Shown: positions 11,053 through 24,104, numbered from the stretch's first letter. The stretch is DNA of 64,000 nt from Haliotis asinina (GCF_037392515.1 NC_090280.1:26603118-26667117); one strand, 5' to 3'. Program-made: numbers and translations. The notes: generated by a model not told the origin, from the letters alone.

Positions 11053-13683
11053 CCCTTCAGCAGTTGGCGTTGAGAATGACCCAGACTTGCTGGAAGATAA
11101 AGGGTTCCCTTGTTTGAACTGCCCTAAATCTTTTTCATCATTTTCCATGTTCAGGGATCACATCAAAGAACATAACCAGATTGTATCCATGAAAGAGCTC
11201 CCTCTGGACTTCCACCTGTGTAATGTCTGTGGCGTTCATGTTTTAGGGGAGGATAATCTCAGTGCTCACATTAGCCTCCACAAATCTGTGGATTCCCCAA
11301 ATGATTGCTGTACATCCTTGTTCCGCTGTAAAATCTGTAGCATCACGTTCACAAGCAACAAGTGTGTTTGTTATTCTTTATTTGTTGACATTCTGGATTT
11401 CAAGAGACACATTCAGAAGAAACACCTTGTGGCTCTAACAGAACGAATGAGAACAGAAACCGACACATCTGAAAGTATGATAGTCGATGAGGTTTCTGGG
11501 TATACCCAGACACTAATGCATTAAAATATACACAATGACCTTGATATTGATTTGAGAAAAACAGTAAAATATAGGCATGATCTTGTACCCGGAAAAAGAA
11601 TCAACAGAGAGGAAAGAGCTTCAGTTTCGAGCAGCAACCCAACAGCAACCAAAGGTGAAACTAAAAAGTCTGGCATCACAGAAACAATTCCTGAAACTTC
11701 AAGCAGCAATACGACCGCAACCAATGTTGAAACTGGAAAAAGTGGTGAATCAACAGTCAGTGGTAAAATTGCAATCACTGATACAAGAGCAGACAGGGGC
11801 ACAGCAGAAACAATTATTCAGGTTTCATGTGGTGACAGAACAGCCACAAGTGAAGAAAGCTAAAAAGAGATTGCCGCAACAGGAAGTGACCATGCCCCAG
11901 TGTGAAGCACCTTCGCTGTATGAGTGTGGGATATGTAACAATACATTTAAAAGCCCTGAAGAACTCATTGCTCATGTGAAAACCCACTCTAAGAAGATGC
12001 ATGAGTTGAACAGCCTCAATGGAGGCAACGTGTCCTTCTCTCTTAAGGTGGCTTTGGAACGTGCAGATGCTCTTCAGGCCAGTCCTACAGACAAATCATA
12101 TGGTTGTGCTGTATGCATAGAGACCTTTCCACAATCCACCCAACTCTTAGGCCACCTGCAGACACACCAAGCACAGAAACAGGGTAATGTCCATATGTCT
12201 GTGGTTCACAATTCAACCAGGCCTTGAGTCTGCGCAAACACATGCACTGTCACATGTGGGAGTCCGGGAAGGCTTTTACGGAGCTGGTGGCCACAGTTGA
12301 CTCTGTGTAAATGCCAGTCGCAGAGAGTTACCCTTGTGAGAAGTGTGGATTGGTGTTTCGTTCCAAGAATCGGAAGGCTGTCCATGTTCGTTATGTTCAT
12401 AAGCAAATGGCACCAAATAAGTGTACACTTTGTGAGAAGACGTTTTATTCGCCATCGGAGCTGGAACGACACATGGGGACACACACAGGGGAGAAACCAT
12501 TTGCATGTGATCAGTGCGGGAAAACCTTCGCTCTTTCTACCACATTAAAGGATCACCTGCGATCCCATACAGGGGAACGGCCATTTAAATGTTCTATATG
12601 TTGCAAAGCATATTCATCGTCATCAATACTTGGACGACACAAGCTCAAGCATGTTGGTAAACGAAAGTTTAAGTGTGACATCTGTGGTAAAAGTTTCCTA
12701 TATTCCAACTCACTCACAGTGCACATGAGGACTCACACAGGTGACTGTCCATTCACCTGTAACATCTGCGGAAAGACGTCTACAGCGTCATGTCACTATC
12801 GTGTTCACATGCGAATCCACACTGGGGAGAACCCTTGCAAGTGCACATTCTGTGAAAAACAGTTCAACAACTACGGCAGCCATTACCGCCATATTCGTAC
12901 ACATGAGGAGTGGAAGTGAAGTGAGGAGGAAGATGAACAGGAGGACATTCCTGAGGTCTTAGATATCAAGCAGGAGGTCACACCCATCGACTCCGAAGAT
13001 GAAGGTGATCTTGAGGGGAAGCTTGTTCCATTTATGCTGTCATCGGGTCTGAAAACGACCTTGTTGCAAACACGGGGAGTACCAGATAAAAGCAAAGTTG
13101 AAGACGTCAAACAAGAACTGAAACTATCATTATTAGCTCCAAGGCTGATGGATCAGCTGTGGTGTCTGCAGGGACTGGGGCTTCAAGAACAGCAATAGCC
13201 AGTGGTTCCAGTCTATGGACAGGTGCTGATGTGAGAACCCCTGCTCAGTTTAAACCCCAAGATACTAAATCAAATGTGTCATATGCTTCAAGTACAGCAT
13301 TCGCTGATGGATTGAGCCTTGAATACGAGGATGATCAAAAGATTTCTGTTCAGCTGAGCTCACAAGATTCAAATTCTGATGCCCACATGAATCCAGTCAA
13401 AGGCAATCTCGGTAGTATTATGCTTCAGTTATGTGAACTTGTGAAGTCTGCTAAAGCTGGCTCACGAAAGCAACATGTTCAGGCTTCAACAGTTTACGCA
13501 CGCAGCCTAGCCAATTGCCCCCTAGTGAAGTGACTCCACCTTGTGTCAATAAGAAGCAAAAGCAGCCAGTGACAAGACCCACCACTTCCCCACGGAAGTC
13601 GGAAACTGGAGCCATTATGAACAAATCCCCAACCACATCTGGCATCGTAGCCCAGCTGCTCTTGTCTCAGGCAAACAGTTGAT
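11053..13683 (+). pseudogene. C2H2 zinc-finger gene, intronless and disrupted
   Basis: About 2.6 kb of continuous homology to a multi-finger C2H2 protein with no introns. The N-terminal part has fingers starting CLNC, CNVC and CKIC (11110-11440). A Gln/Lys-rich linker follows, then CGIC and CAVC fingers (11925-12170). A block of seven fingers comes next (12335-12910), joined by TGEKPF-type linkers in its middle. The acidic and Ser-rich C-terminal part ends at TGA 13681-13683. The reading frame changes at least three times, with in-frame stops near 11522, 12309, 12917 and 13195. The third finger also carries extra residues between its Cys and His pairs. A processed (retro-)pseudogene fits best. 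Assembly errors in a single-exon gene are a less likely alternative. If intact it would have been a nuclear DNA-binding protein. Confidence 0.75.
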
Positions 13684-13789
13684 GTGAGGCATACGTGATG
13701 GGGAGGAGGGTAATACATGCTACACAGAATATTTTCTGTGCAACTTTGTGATGCTCTTATCCACGCACACTTCGCGTGTCTTCTTCGAT

Positions 13790-13993
13790 TGGCATTCTAG
13801 AAGTTGGCTAGATGAAGGATGAGGACTATTTTAATGGACTATTTTAATCTTCATTCTGTAAAGGCGGCGGTTCGACACATATTTCAATGTCACTGTGCTT
13901 GACACTGACATTAGAATCTATGTCAAAACGTCACCTATACAGAATAAAGAAGTTGTATGTCCATAACAATAGTCCTCATCCTTCACTTCATCT
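13790..13993. mobile_element. Foldback MITE-like element
   Basis: Inverted arms: GATGAAGGATGAGGACTATT (13811-13830) pairs with AATAGTCCTCATCCTTC (13968-13984). The inner CTTCATTCTGTA (13849 on) pairs with the tacagaataaagaag stretch (13938-13952). The outer end GGCATTCTAGAAGTT also occurs, inverted, in the copy at 36851-36993. There is no coding capacity. Confidence 0.65.
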
Positions 13994-14439
13994 GTGTTAT
14001 AGACATGGGCAGTGTATGCAGTTCCTGTGAATTACAACTGTGGACGTTTTGAAGGCTGTGGCCATCAGATACTGGAATTGGTGAATATGTGCGTGGATGT
14101 ATGTGTCTTTAGTGTAGGTGTGTGATATAGTAATTCACAGGCCCACGTTCTTGCAACTTTTGCATTGATATTGTGTGAACACTTCCAATGCCTTATATGA
14201 AAACTATTATGAGAAAAGATGCTATAGCACATCAACATAAGAAATATGACTATTTCTGTGCTTGACTGTGAGTGTTCATTGCTCCAAGCACCTGCAGGCG
14301 TTCCTGTCAGAGGAAGTAGTCCATGGCTTGATTCGTTGGTCGTGACGTCAGTCGTAATGCAGCATAGATCCACAACGAGGGAGGAAGTAGTACAACCAAA
14401 TCTCTCATACATTGATGATACATCAAGTCTTGTCATATT

Positions 14440-15100
14440 TTAGCCAGGCAAATTATCATTATTTTTCAAAGTACAACCTTTACAATATTTTGTAGCACAT
14501 TGTAATCAAGCCTTGTCGACAATGTTTTAGCCAGACAGCTACTCACTGTTTTTCAAATCACAAATGTTAGAATGCTATGTACATTGGACCTCTTGCTAAG
14601 TAATTTTCTTCAAATCACATAAATTGGGATAGTTGTTCAACTGGCTTTTGCTAAATTGATAACTATTTTTGTTCAAATCCTAAATGGGACATTGTGTTCA
14701 ACTGGAAATTATCAAGGAGTACACTTTCAAGGATTATCAAGGAGTACTCTAATGGACTCTTTCTTTGGTTTTAATCACAATTGTTAAAATACTGTGTTCA
14801 ACTGAAATTTTCACGGACAATGAGCTCTATCTTAATGGGTGAGTGAGGGGGTTTAGGTTTACGCCGCTTTTAGCAATATTCCAGGGATATCACGGCGGGG
14901 GACACCAGAATATAGTCCTCACATATTGTACCCATGTGGGGAATCGAACCCGGGTCTTCGGCGTGACGAGCGAACGCTTAACCACTAGGCTACCCCAGCG
15001 CCCCTCTCTTAATGGGCCATGAGTTTGGTTCATATCACAAATGTTGGGATACTGTCTAAAACTGGAAATTCATTTCCCAAATGTTAGGTTATTGTGTAAG
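14440..15100. repeat. Degenerate ~85-bp tandem repeat split by a SINE
   Basis: Recurring 'ttcaaatcacaaatgttag' and 'gttcaactggaaatt' segments at intervals of roughly 80-90 bases, strongly diverged. The SINE at 14840-15006 interrupts the array. Confidence 0.55.
14840..15006 (-). mobile_element. tRNA-derived SINE with target-site duplication
   Basis: Read on the minus strand it starts with a tRNA-like head: box A-like TAGCCTAGTGG and box B GGTTCGATTCC. It continues through a core containing 'ggaatattgctaaaagcgg' and ends in a short (CTCA) tail. It is flanked by the 10-bp direct repeat TCTTAATGGG at 14830-14839 and 15007-15016. It is a complete, fairly recent insertion and the best reference copy of this family in the window. 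Confidence 0.85.
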
Positions 15101-15387
15101 AATGGTCAGCTCGATGTCTATAAGGTACCTTTACTCTCTGTATCATGAGTGTGACTGTTTCAGTGAGGTTTGTTGCATTGCTGACATATGTTTTCCAGGA
15201 ACATTCGATCCATCTAGATTCCAACATGTCTACATGTATAAACACATCCTCAGGACCGGACTTACTGAAAACCACGCAGACCTACAGCTTTTGTTTTCTG
15301 TAGGTCTGTATGTCCGACAGTTTGTAGCATCATATAGTTACAAGTGATATTTTCCAGAAAATATCATTCTGTAATTTCGAGTATTTA

Positions 15388-15545
15388 TCTCGATCAGCAA
15401 TGGTTAGAGCATCTGCTCGTCACACCGAATACCTGTCATGGGTACAATATGTGAAGCCTTTTTTTGGTGTCCCCAGATGTGATGTTGCTGGAATATTGCT
15501 AAAAGTAGTGTAAATGATACTCACACAAACTGTCGATGAAATGAC
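15388..15545 (+). mobile_element. tRNA-derived SINE, diverged
   Basis: Head 'atggttagagcatctgctcg', then 'atgggtacaatatgtgaagc', then 'ggaatattgctaaaagtag'. Same family as 14840-15006, older. Confidence 0.7.
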
Positions 15546-15669
15546 TCACTTGTCAGTGTTTTGTGCTGTTGACTGAGGTACATGTAGTAGGATATTTCGT
15601 TACATTTGAGAAGTTTTTATCATTGATTAGATGAAAGGATTTTGCTTGTTTTTGAGGAAATGGCTTATT

Positions 15670-15830
15670 TGACATTTTGTTCCAATGTTGATACAATATT
15701 TGCTGATGTGTTTGAAATGTTGGTGAAAGATTCGCAGATTTTGTGAAGGTGTTTCAAATGTTGATGGAGAATTTGTTTATTTTAAGAATGTGTTTCAAAT
15801 GTTGTTGAAACATTTGCTGATTTAATTGTG
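15670..15830. repeat. ~55-bp tandem repeat, about three copies
   Basis: Repeated 'gtgtttcaaatgttgatgg' segments followed by a gaaatatttgctgatttt-like stretch. Confidence 0.55.
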
Positions 15831-16105
15831 AGGGACCATCCATAATCAGTGGCCAGGGAAGGTGATAATGAATGTTTCAGGCTGGGTTGGGTTGGATGGG
15901 ATTGGGGATGTGGGGTAGCAATTTTGTATATATGTACTAGAAGTAGTCAGCAATTTTTTGTACGGTAATAATAAGCAGATATGCTTGATTATGATGGGAG
16001 GGGGATGGAGTTAATTGATTTTGTACATTGCAAGGGGGTCACTTACTCAGTACATAAATCTTAGGGTTAATTCACATTGTACATGCTTCTCCATAACTAG
16101 CGCAC

Positions 16106-16193
16106 GCATGCACACACATACACACACACACACGCACACATACACACACACAAACACACACACACACGCACGCACGCACGCACGCACGCACAC
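16106..16193. repeat. (CA)n and (ACGC)n microsatellite
   Basis: Simple-sequence run, CA-rich then ACGC-rich. The apparent open frames on both strands here are artefacts of the repeat. Confidence 0.95.
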
Positions 16194-16525
16194 TTTATGA
16201 ATTACTGATGGCCCCTGGTCAAGATGTTTATTTGGAGTGTATTTCATCAGTAACTAGTATTCAGTTTGATTATTGGTTATACAAATTTGTCTTTAGTAAA
16301 ATTACAAACTGAATGTAACTGAATAATCTTGTCTGTTTTTAGTATTGTTTTTCCAGTTGTGAAACCTTCATGTACCCATCCTTTTACCATTTTGAGAGAA
16401 AATTCCATAACTACTAAATATTTTAGTGGGGTTTTAGGGTAGCCTAACACCCAATTTCAGTTTTTATGAAGTCCATTTCTTGATGTTACTGGCATACCAC
16501 TACAAGCACATTAAAACCATTTTCA

Positions 16526-16549
16526 CTCACTCACTCACTCACTCACTCA
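16526..16549. repeat. (CACT)n microsatellite
   Basis: About six CACT units, probably an old SINE tail. Confidence 0.8.
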
Positions 16550-17458
16550 TCTGTGATAGTGTCTGGCCAAACAACTGTATAAAAGTTTGTGCTTTAAAAT
16601 GTGCAGAACGTCTGCAATTGCACCCTATTGTATATTTATTATGTATATTTAGTTTCTGAGACTCTAAAAGAGTTTGAAGGTAAATTTTGTTGCTTATTTT
16701 TCCTTTCAAACACGTACATGCATATTGCATTCACATTCTTGAACAAAAACAGCAGGTCAATACTTTACATTGTTTTACACTAAATTTTACACTGAGTTTG
16801 AACCACTATTGCTGAGGACGTTAAACACAGATTGTGAAATCTTTTCAGCTGTGACAGTATAGTGTATGAATTAATTAAACATACATTCCCCCATTAATTA
16901 CACCTGACAATTTTTTGTTTTATTACATGATATGAGTCCTGTGTAACAAGTTTACTTTACTTGTAGCATGGAGTATCACGAAGACAAGGGAGACAACTAA
17001 GTAAGTTATTTATCAGATTACCTCCCCCTTACCCACTGTACACACTGATGGAAAAGGTAATATTTCCCCACTGACTTCAATAGTAATGTTATAATTTTTT
17101 AAGAAGGGAGCCTGAAGATAGTCGCCATGATGACAAGCAATTGTTGCTGAAGACAAGTTCTAACCCGGATCTTCATGGGTAAAATGACTACCTCTACCAA
17201 TTCCTTTTCCAACAGACTTGGACAGGTCTGTAATGTAATAATTATTAGTTTAGATGATGTTTCCTTAAAACAATAAATAAAACTGACACAGTGTCCCTCC
17301 TACTCACAGCATCCTTTCTGTCTGCTTATTCGGACTTGCCATGAAGCAAAGATAACTCCGTATCAGTGGGTTTAGCATTCAGTACAGCTAAGTACAAGAA
17401 GCAAATCAGACGTGTGGGTTGGCACAAGACTTGAAAACACCTAAGATCACATTCATGT

Positions 17459-17610
17459 GTGGTGGGGTAGCCTAATGATTGGCTTGTCATGCCGAAGATC
17501 CAGGTTCGATTCCCACATTGTTACAACGTGTAAAGTCTATTTCGGGTGTCCCTCCGCTGCTATATTTCTGGAATATTGTCAAAAGGTGTGTAAACATTCA
17601 GTTTAAGTCA
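17459..17610 (+). mobile_element. tRNA-derived SINE
   Basis: Head GGTGGGGTAGCCTAATGAT, box B-like GGTTCGATTCCC, and an end with 'ggaatattgtcaaaaggtg'. A 9-bp tandem repeat (GTGTTAAAG) follows at about 17617-17641. Confidence 0.8.
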
Positions 17611-19447
17611 TTAGAGTGTTAAAGTGTTAAAGTGTTAAAGAATTGAATTATTTTGTCAACATCTATGCATTTCTGCTAGGTTTGGCTCGTGTCCATTTTC
17701 TGCATTATGATCAAATCTCATATACCGAACCGAAAGGGATGGAAGCAAAGGCCTCGTATAACAATACGTACCATACCATGGTAAGATCTTACCGTTTCAC
17801 CCCTTGTCATCATGTTAATAAATACAAAAGTGAATATCGAAAAGTATGGTCAGTATTCACTGGATGTGCACTAATACAAAAAAAACCCACAAAAATCTGG
17901 CTCACATTTCATCCAGTCACAGCTGTCAGATTATTCAGTCATCACTGATTGTTGACCTACAGAATCTGATTTGCTAATTCCTTGAAAGACAGTATATGCT
18001 AAAGTTTGCAAAGTAGAGCACCAGTGTATGACATAGGTCAAAGACCCAGCCAGACATCAGCCTGCCTACTTCAAAATGCTACCAGCCCCAAATGGATTTA
18101 ACCAGACCAGACAAACAAAAGAAAATAACTAATTTTTTTTGGGAATGGAGAGATCACTGTTTTAGTGATCATATCTGTCAGTGCAGCGCTGCAGTGTTCA
18201 AAACGTAACCACCAAATCTGAATATAATGTTTGATTTGAAAAAAACAATAGATTTTTTAGGTAAGGTGAACTTACTCATATGTATGGAATATGCCATGTA
18301 AAGAATTTACCAAGCTCACTGCTCTTGTAACTTTACAGCATGTGTCAGTCATCTTGCCTGTCTCAGCGGTCAGACAGGCCTTAATTCATAAACTGAGTGT
18401 ACCCTTCATATTGCACTACTGTCCGTTTGGGTTCAAATGAGAACGATGAATGAATAAGTAACTCGAAATAAGAGTAAGAGCACAGAAGGTAAAGCAGACA
18501 TCTCTGTAGCCAACATGATCTGAGATCTGACTTTTGATGATCAATCAATAAAAATAGTTGTTTAAGAAACTGCTCAGTGTATGAAATAATTTGTGTATGA
18601 AATAAGGTCCCTCTGACCAATTACGGCTAGCCAGCCCAATGGTCTGGTAAAAATTTTAAATGTTCCACTCTGTCTTAAAATGTGTTTTTCAAATTGAGCA
18701 TTACATTTAGACTTGACAATTACTGTTTGAACACTGAATTTTCATATCACAGGCTTGACATATATTATTACTAAAACAGCGAAATGAATCAAAAAGCACA
18801 AAATACAATTCTCAGGTTCATTAAATTATTCATTTTAACAAAAACCTGAGATAATTTCATTGGATTGACTGTTCTGGTTGTTCATTTGGGGCAGGAAACC
18901 TTTTGAAGTTTTGAAGGAAACCAGCTATGATGTCTAGTTGGGATTTTGGCCTGTTTCAAACACTGCTATCATGTAACATAGTTTTACTTTCATTCTTCAC
19001 ACCGAGGGGTGACAAACTGTCTGTGAAACATGGCCTACCAGCACTTCAAGTGATCTCAGCACAGCCCCCTAATAGTCAGGATACAGCTGGCATCATCATC
19101 ATGTTCATCCATCCACACAACTCGATGTGTCTACCTGACTACCCAATCCTGTTAGTCATTGCAGAAAAGCAATTCTAACTTGTGTTGAAGTATTGAAGTA
19201 TTGAAGCCATCAACATCTTCCAAGGCTTGGTTGATGTGGAGGTTGTTCAGCAAACCAGACTCCAGGCATCCACTTGACACCTCAACAACAAGGACAGCTC
19301 AATAAGACATGCAATATTGACAAACTTTATAGATTACAACTTCTTTTATTTCGTGTGTGACATTTCGATATTGATTCTTGTGCCATTGTGAAGTATCTGT
19401 ATCAAATATCGATTCCCACCAACTGCTCTTATATTTCAGTATTATTG

Positions 19448-19515
19448 CCCGGCGCTTTGAGCGTGCACTAGTGCGTGGATATGTGTCTTGTATAAATATC
19501 CAGTAATAATTATTG
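19448..19515 (+). mobile_element. LINE/SINE 3' tail fragment
   Basis: 'ggcgctttgagcgtgcacta' followed by a tgtataaatatccagtaataattatt end. This resembles the 3' tails of RTE-related LINEs and SINEs common in invertebrates (recall). Nothing recognisable lies upstream. Confidence 0.45.
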
Positions 19516-20773
19516 AATTTTTCTCTGGTTCTTGGTTTTTACTTAATGTATTACTTGGAGTTTACCAGCACGTCTTATGGTGTTAGCTTTGTTTATCTTG
19601 TACCATTCAAAAACAAGGAGGGAACATTAATAAAGCCTAGGAGGAGACACGAGATGAAGAGAAATTTGTTAATGTTACATCTGTATGGATATTACATTTT
19701 ATCATATGCATTGACATTGACTAGTGGTATGCTCACAAAATGGAATATCCCCTACTTTATTTTAATGGTATATCATATTGTAGTTTGTAGTTCAGTATTG
19801 AACAACCTTTATGGATAAGGTCTTTTACTACGTGAGAGTTTTGAAACTCGACAACCACCAGGCTCACTACGTTTGCTTGACACATGGCATCTTCTCCCAG
19901 TTTATCCCTTAACGTGCGTTAGTAGATCATGAGCCGTTTCAGCAGCAGCGGCCAGGTAAAGGGATACATGTCATAATGAAGCATTTGCCTGAACATTTGG
20001 TCAGGGTGACCTGACTGATAGTCTAGATTTTTATTGATCAGCTCAGCACTATATTGGTTACCATAGTTACCAGCAGCTGTAATTACAAAGTCTGTTTAGC
20101 ATGCTTTGAATCTTACTCTGTATTTGTATATCTAGTTTTGTTACAGGTATATAGTTATGAAATGAAATACTTCTTTTTTCTGGGACTGTGTCAGTCCAGT
20201 TTTGAGACTGTGTGGTTGGAGGACACCATCTATGTCGACACCATCAACCGTTGAGATTATCGAAGGTCACTCTGATCTCAGCTTCATCCTATTGATTTGA
20301 ACTTCCCTGTATATTGATCTTGTTGCATAAACCACGTCATCATGTCAGATGAACACTGATCACGTTAGACAACTTATGTGATGTAAAAATGGCATTTTTT
20401 TCAGCTGTCTCCCCTTTCCTGCAGTGTATCTCATTCATTGGTGCACATACTGACTAATGGTTAGTCTCTGAATAAGATTTTGCTGGAAACAAATATTCCC
20501 GTTTGAATAGAAAAAGAGACCCAGTGAGATGAGAAATTCACAGGAAATCTAGACTTGCTTCATTTAGGGCTTATAGCAGGGAGGGCAAGGCAGTGAGGGA
20601 AAAGTGCGAGACAAACTAAAGTAGTTGGATGTGGATCTGAGATTGATTACATTTATATGCCACATAAGAATACAAATATTGAGAATCCAGTGGTTCAAAC
20701 TAATATGAAATGACTAGGCAACAGTGACAAACTCAGGATGGTATCACCTGGAAGTGTAGACATATCTGTGGTG

Positions 20774-20890
20774 TTGTGTAGCTCAGTAGTAAGAGCTTGG
20801 CTTGTCCAGCTGCTGATCCAGGTTTGATTCCCAGCATGGGTATGAGGTGTTAGATATCACTGTCCACACTCCGGCCGTCATGGAACACTG
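20774..20890 (+). mobile_element. tRNA-derived SINE head, diverged
   Basis: 'tgtgtagctcagtagtaaga' and the box B-like GGTTTGATTCCC. The 3' half is not recognisable. It should not be taken for a tRNA gene because no cloverleaf closes around it. Confidence 0.5.
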
Positions 20891-21065
20891 ACTGAAATAC
20901 CATGGTGACACTCATTTAGCACTCCTTTTTATCATTTTGAACCATTTTTATCTGTCTTCTGAATTTCATGTCAAATCAACCCTGATAGCATTTTCGCTTT
21001 CTTCGGCCTTATTCTATAAGATTTGTATAGATACTGGTGTCCATGTGTTTAAAATAAGGTAGTTT

Positions 21066-21190
21066 CTCAGGAGGTAGCTAGGTGGTTAAAGCACTTGCTT
21101 GTCGGGCCAAAGTCAGGGGCTAATTCCCTTCCTGGGTGTAGTATAAAGGCTTTAAGGGTGACCAGTCATCAGACTGACAAAATTATTCCA
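21066..21190 (+). mobile_element. tRNA-derived SINE head, diverged
   Basis: 'ggtagctaggtggttaaagc' followed by a cttgcttgtcgggccaaag-like stretch. It matches the family head but has a poor box B. Confidence 0.45.
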
Positions 21191-22197
21191 GGCTGTAAAT
21201 AGTCAACAAAAGATAGGATAAGTCATCAACGCTCTATTTTAATATTTACAAGGAAACAAACGAGAAAAATTCTGCACAATGTTATCAAAATGCTATCTTT
21301 CCTGGCATGCTCTTCTAACAGGAAGAAACAGTATTGTTTTGTTTTTAGTTCCGTAACCTTAGAATGCTTGAATTTTGTTTATTTGTTCACTGTTGTTTAA
21401 GTGCAGGTTTGAGTTTCTTGTCAACATGTTGAAGGAATGTAGACACAGAAATATATGCTGTTAAAGTGTTTGCTTGTCACAACAAGGATGCTCAATCACT
21501 TATGTTTTCATGTTCATAAAGTACGACTACAGTCAAACAGTTCTTGATTATAAAGACATAAAAGGCTTCTTTAGGTGGCGGAAATGGTCCTCAAATTAGG
21601 GACTATTTAGCTGACATGTTTAACAAAGACCTTTGTGCAGTAAACTAATAGATAGTCATTTTTTGTATTTTGTTTTAGAGAGAAAACAAGTCATGCAAGC
21701 TATTTCCTATGTGAACATGTGTATTCTAAATACATCCTGAAATAGAATGTGTGCATCCCATCCTGAAATAGGATGTGTGCATCACTGTGCATCTGCTGTG
21801 AAAGTAGGATTACATGTTTGCGACTGTCAGCCATTGATTATGACAAACACCTGTTGTCAGACACTCAGTCAGTGGAGGATGAACTTTAGCTGGAACCTAC
21901 AGGTATTGTTCAATGCTCAGAATACTGGATTCTTTCATTACGAACTGCTATTCCTCAACAAACATGCAACCTACTTTGTAGTGAGACAAAATATTTAGCT
22001 ATTTTGAATTCTCTTTGACAGAAACATTTCAAGTGAGACCTGAAAGAAGACGAATGACTGAGGAAAATGGTGACTTACAGTTTGAGTGAACATGCTGGCT
22101 GAAGGCTGCATGAGGGAAGTAGGCACATGTAACAGTTCCTGTTCGGAGATGACTTTCATCCGTCTTCATGTTGTTGTCGCCCTACGTAGGTGCCAGC

Positions 22198-22545
22198 ACA
22201 TCTGATGACTCAATCAAGAGAATTTTAGCAGAGATATTATTGTATTGTTATGTATGATGATAGTTGAATTCAAAAGGGAAAATCATGATATTTAAAGAAA
22301 TCAGTGTTGACGATGATGAGGAGGAGGAAGAGGACAGCAACAACAATTATGATATGTTCTGGATGACTTCCGCATATTTTCACTATTATTGACATATTAT
22401 CTTTCAGAACATTTGATGACTTAATAAAGAGAATGTTAGCAGAGATATTATTACAACTTTTAATTGTGAGTGATGCTTCAGTTCCAAACAACACAGATCA
22501 GATGTAAGGAAGTCAGTGATGATGATGATGATGATGATGAAATTA
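22198..22545. repeat. Imperfect direct repeat with GAT-rich ends
   Basis: Two related stretches start at about 22198 and 22410. Both contain 'ttagcagagatattatt' and run into gatgatgag or (GAT)n tracts. Confidence 0.6.
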
Positions 22546-23213
22546 GACTCCCTATACAAGTTGGGATCCATACACATGGCTTGTGTGATATTGTCCATAT
22601 GCCACGATACATTAGCTGGTAATGATGATTACAAGAAGTTGCCCTAAATAGGGCAGCTAAACTGTGGTGTATTTATAGTTTACAGAATTTCTTGAACAGG
22701 ATATTTACAGTGATATATCTCAGGCTGTTCCTGTCTAAAGTAGTCGATATCAACAATGCATACATTGATTGCTTGCAAATGAATGTCAACGTCGAGGGTT
22801 AAGGTTATTTTTAATGCTGTGCGTCATAATTGGCTATTGGAATCTGAAGCCACATTGCAACTTCATGTCTGCTGATTGTCTGGTCTTTGTGGAGAGTCTG
22901 GGTAATGAATTTCAAAATTACCCCACGCATGGTCTCATTAGACATGCTAGATTTACCTGCTCCCACAGTCTGAGTCACAGCAATAGCTTCAGGCTGGAAT
23001 TACTCATTAATTACATCATGAAGTGATGCAAATTTAGTCTGTTGTAGTTGTTGCTGGATCATGTTTTACCTGCATCAGAGTATTAGGTGATTTAGTGTTA
23101 GATTATTTCACTGATACAGCAGGCATGTGTGAACATGTGCGTGTATTTCACATCACATACATATATACAAATATACATTTTCAATCTTTATTATAGATCC
23201 CCAACATGTGATA

Positions 23214-23232
23214 TATTATTATTATTATTATT
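23214..23232. repeat. (ATT)n microsatellite
   Basis: Short run of ATT units. Confidence 0.8.
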
Positions 23233-23899
23233 CAAGCACAATGAAAAGACAAATTAGGTATTCATTTCAGTGATAGTATGTAGGTAAAAAAACAAGAACC
23301 AATCATATGGTAGATATCTCCCATTTTGTATTCGCCTTTTAAGAAGTTTTCTAGATACTAGCTGAAGGTAAGAAGAATCAATCCCCCAGACACATTGTTC
23401 AGTTAAACAAAAGTTATGTCAACATAGTTGAATAAATTTCTTTTATTTGAAACCAGTTATCACCTTTCTGTAAATTTAGGCTCTTTTAGATTTAGCCCCC
23501 ATGCAAGCATGTGTTTTGTAATTGCAGCAGTGAGCTGTAGGACAATAGTGAACCAAGAAGTAATAAATGTACCGTTACAGGAAACAAGGAAACTATAGTA
23601 ATGTCACCATCATGAACAGTCATAACTATACAGAGAAGTTATGAAACATTTACTATCAGCTATAGTAAACAAAGAATGATGATCATCATAATCTGCAGTA
23701 AAACATTAAGAACTACAAATATTACATATGTAAACAAATAAAAATAGAAGTATCACTGTCATGAACTGTAGTAAATAAACAAAATTATTAATATTGGTGC
23801 ATGCAAACAAATAGCGAGAGTATCTCCATCACAACCTATCACATATGAAAAGAGAAATGATATAGTATATATACTTCCCATGAAAAGACTCACAAGTGT

Positions 23900-24030
23900 A
23901 AATATAGCCTCTTACTTCAGGGCAACTCTTGTAAATTAAATTTCGCAAAATATGCCATACTGTGTACAGGTACTGTTCACACATGAACTGATGTATTGTA
24001 AAACAAATTCATAATGTTGAAAAGATTATT
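23900..24030. repeat. Dispersed repeat, copy 1
   Basis: It matches 63620-63755 in the same orientation, sharing 'cttacttcag', an 'aaaatatgccatactgt'-like core, 'ggtactgtt' and 'ctgatgtattgtaa'. No coding content. It may be the end of an unrecognised transposon. Confidence 0.6.
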
Positions 24031-24104
24031 GCCATTAGTGTGGTTGGGGTGACGTGGGGTGTGATGATGAGAGGTGAGAATGAAACTTTTGGCCAGTTTC
24101 TGTA

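Noticed and set aside
20774-20890. tRNA gene
   Set aside because: Box A/B-like sequences belong to a SINE head. No acceptor or anticodon stem closes. The same applies to the other SINE heads.
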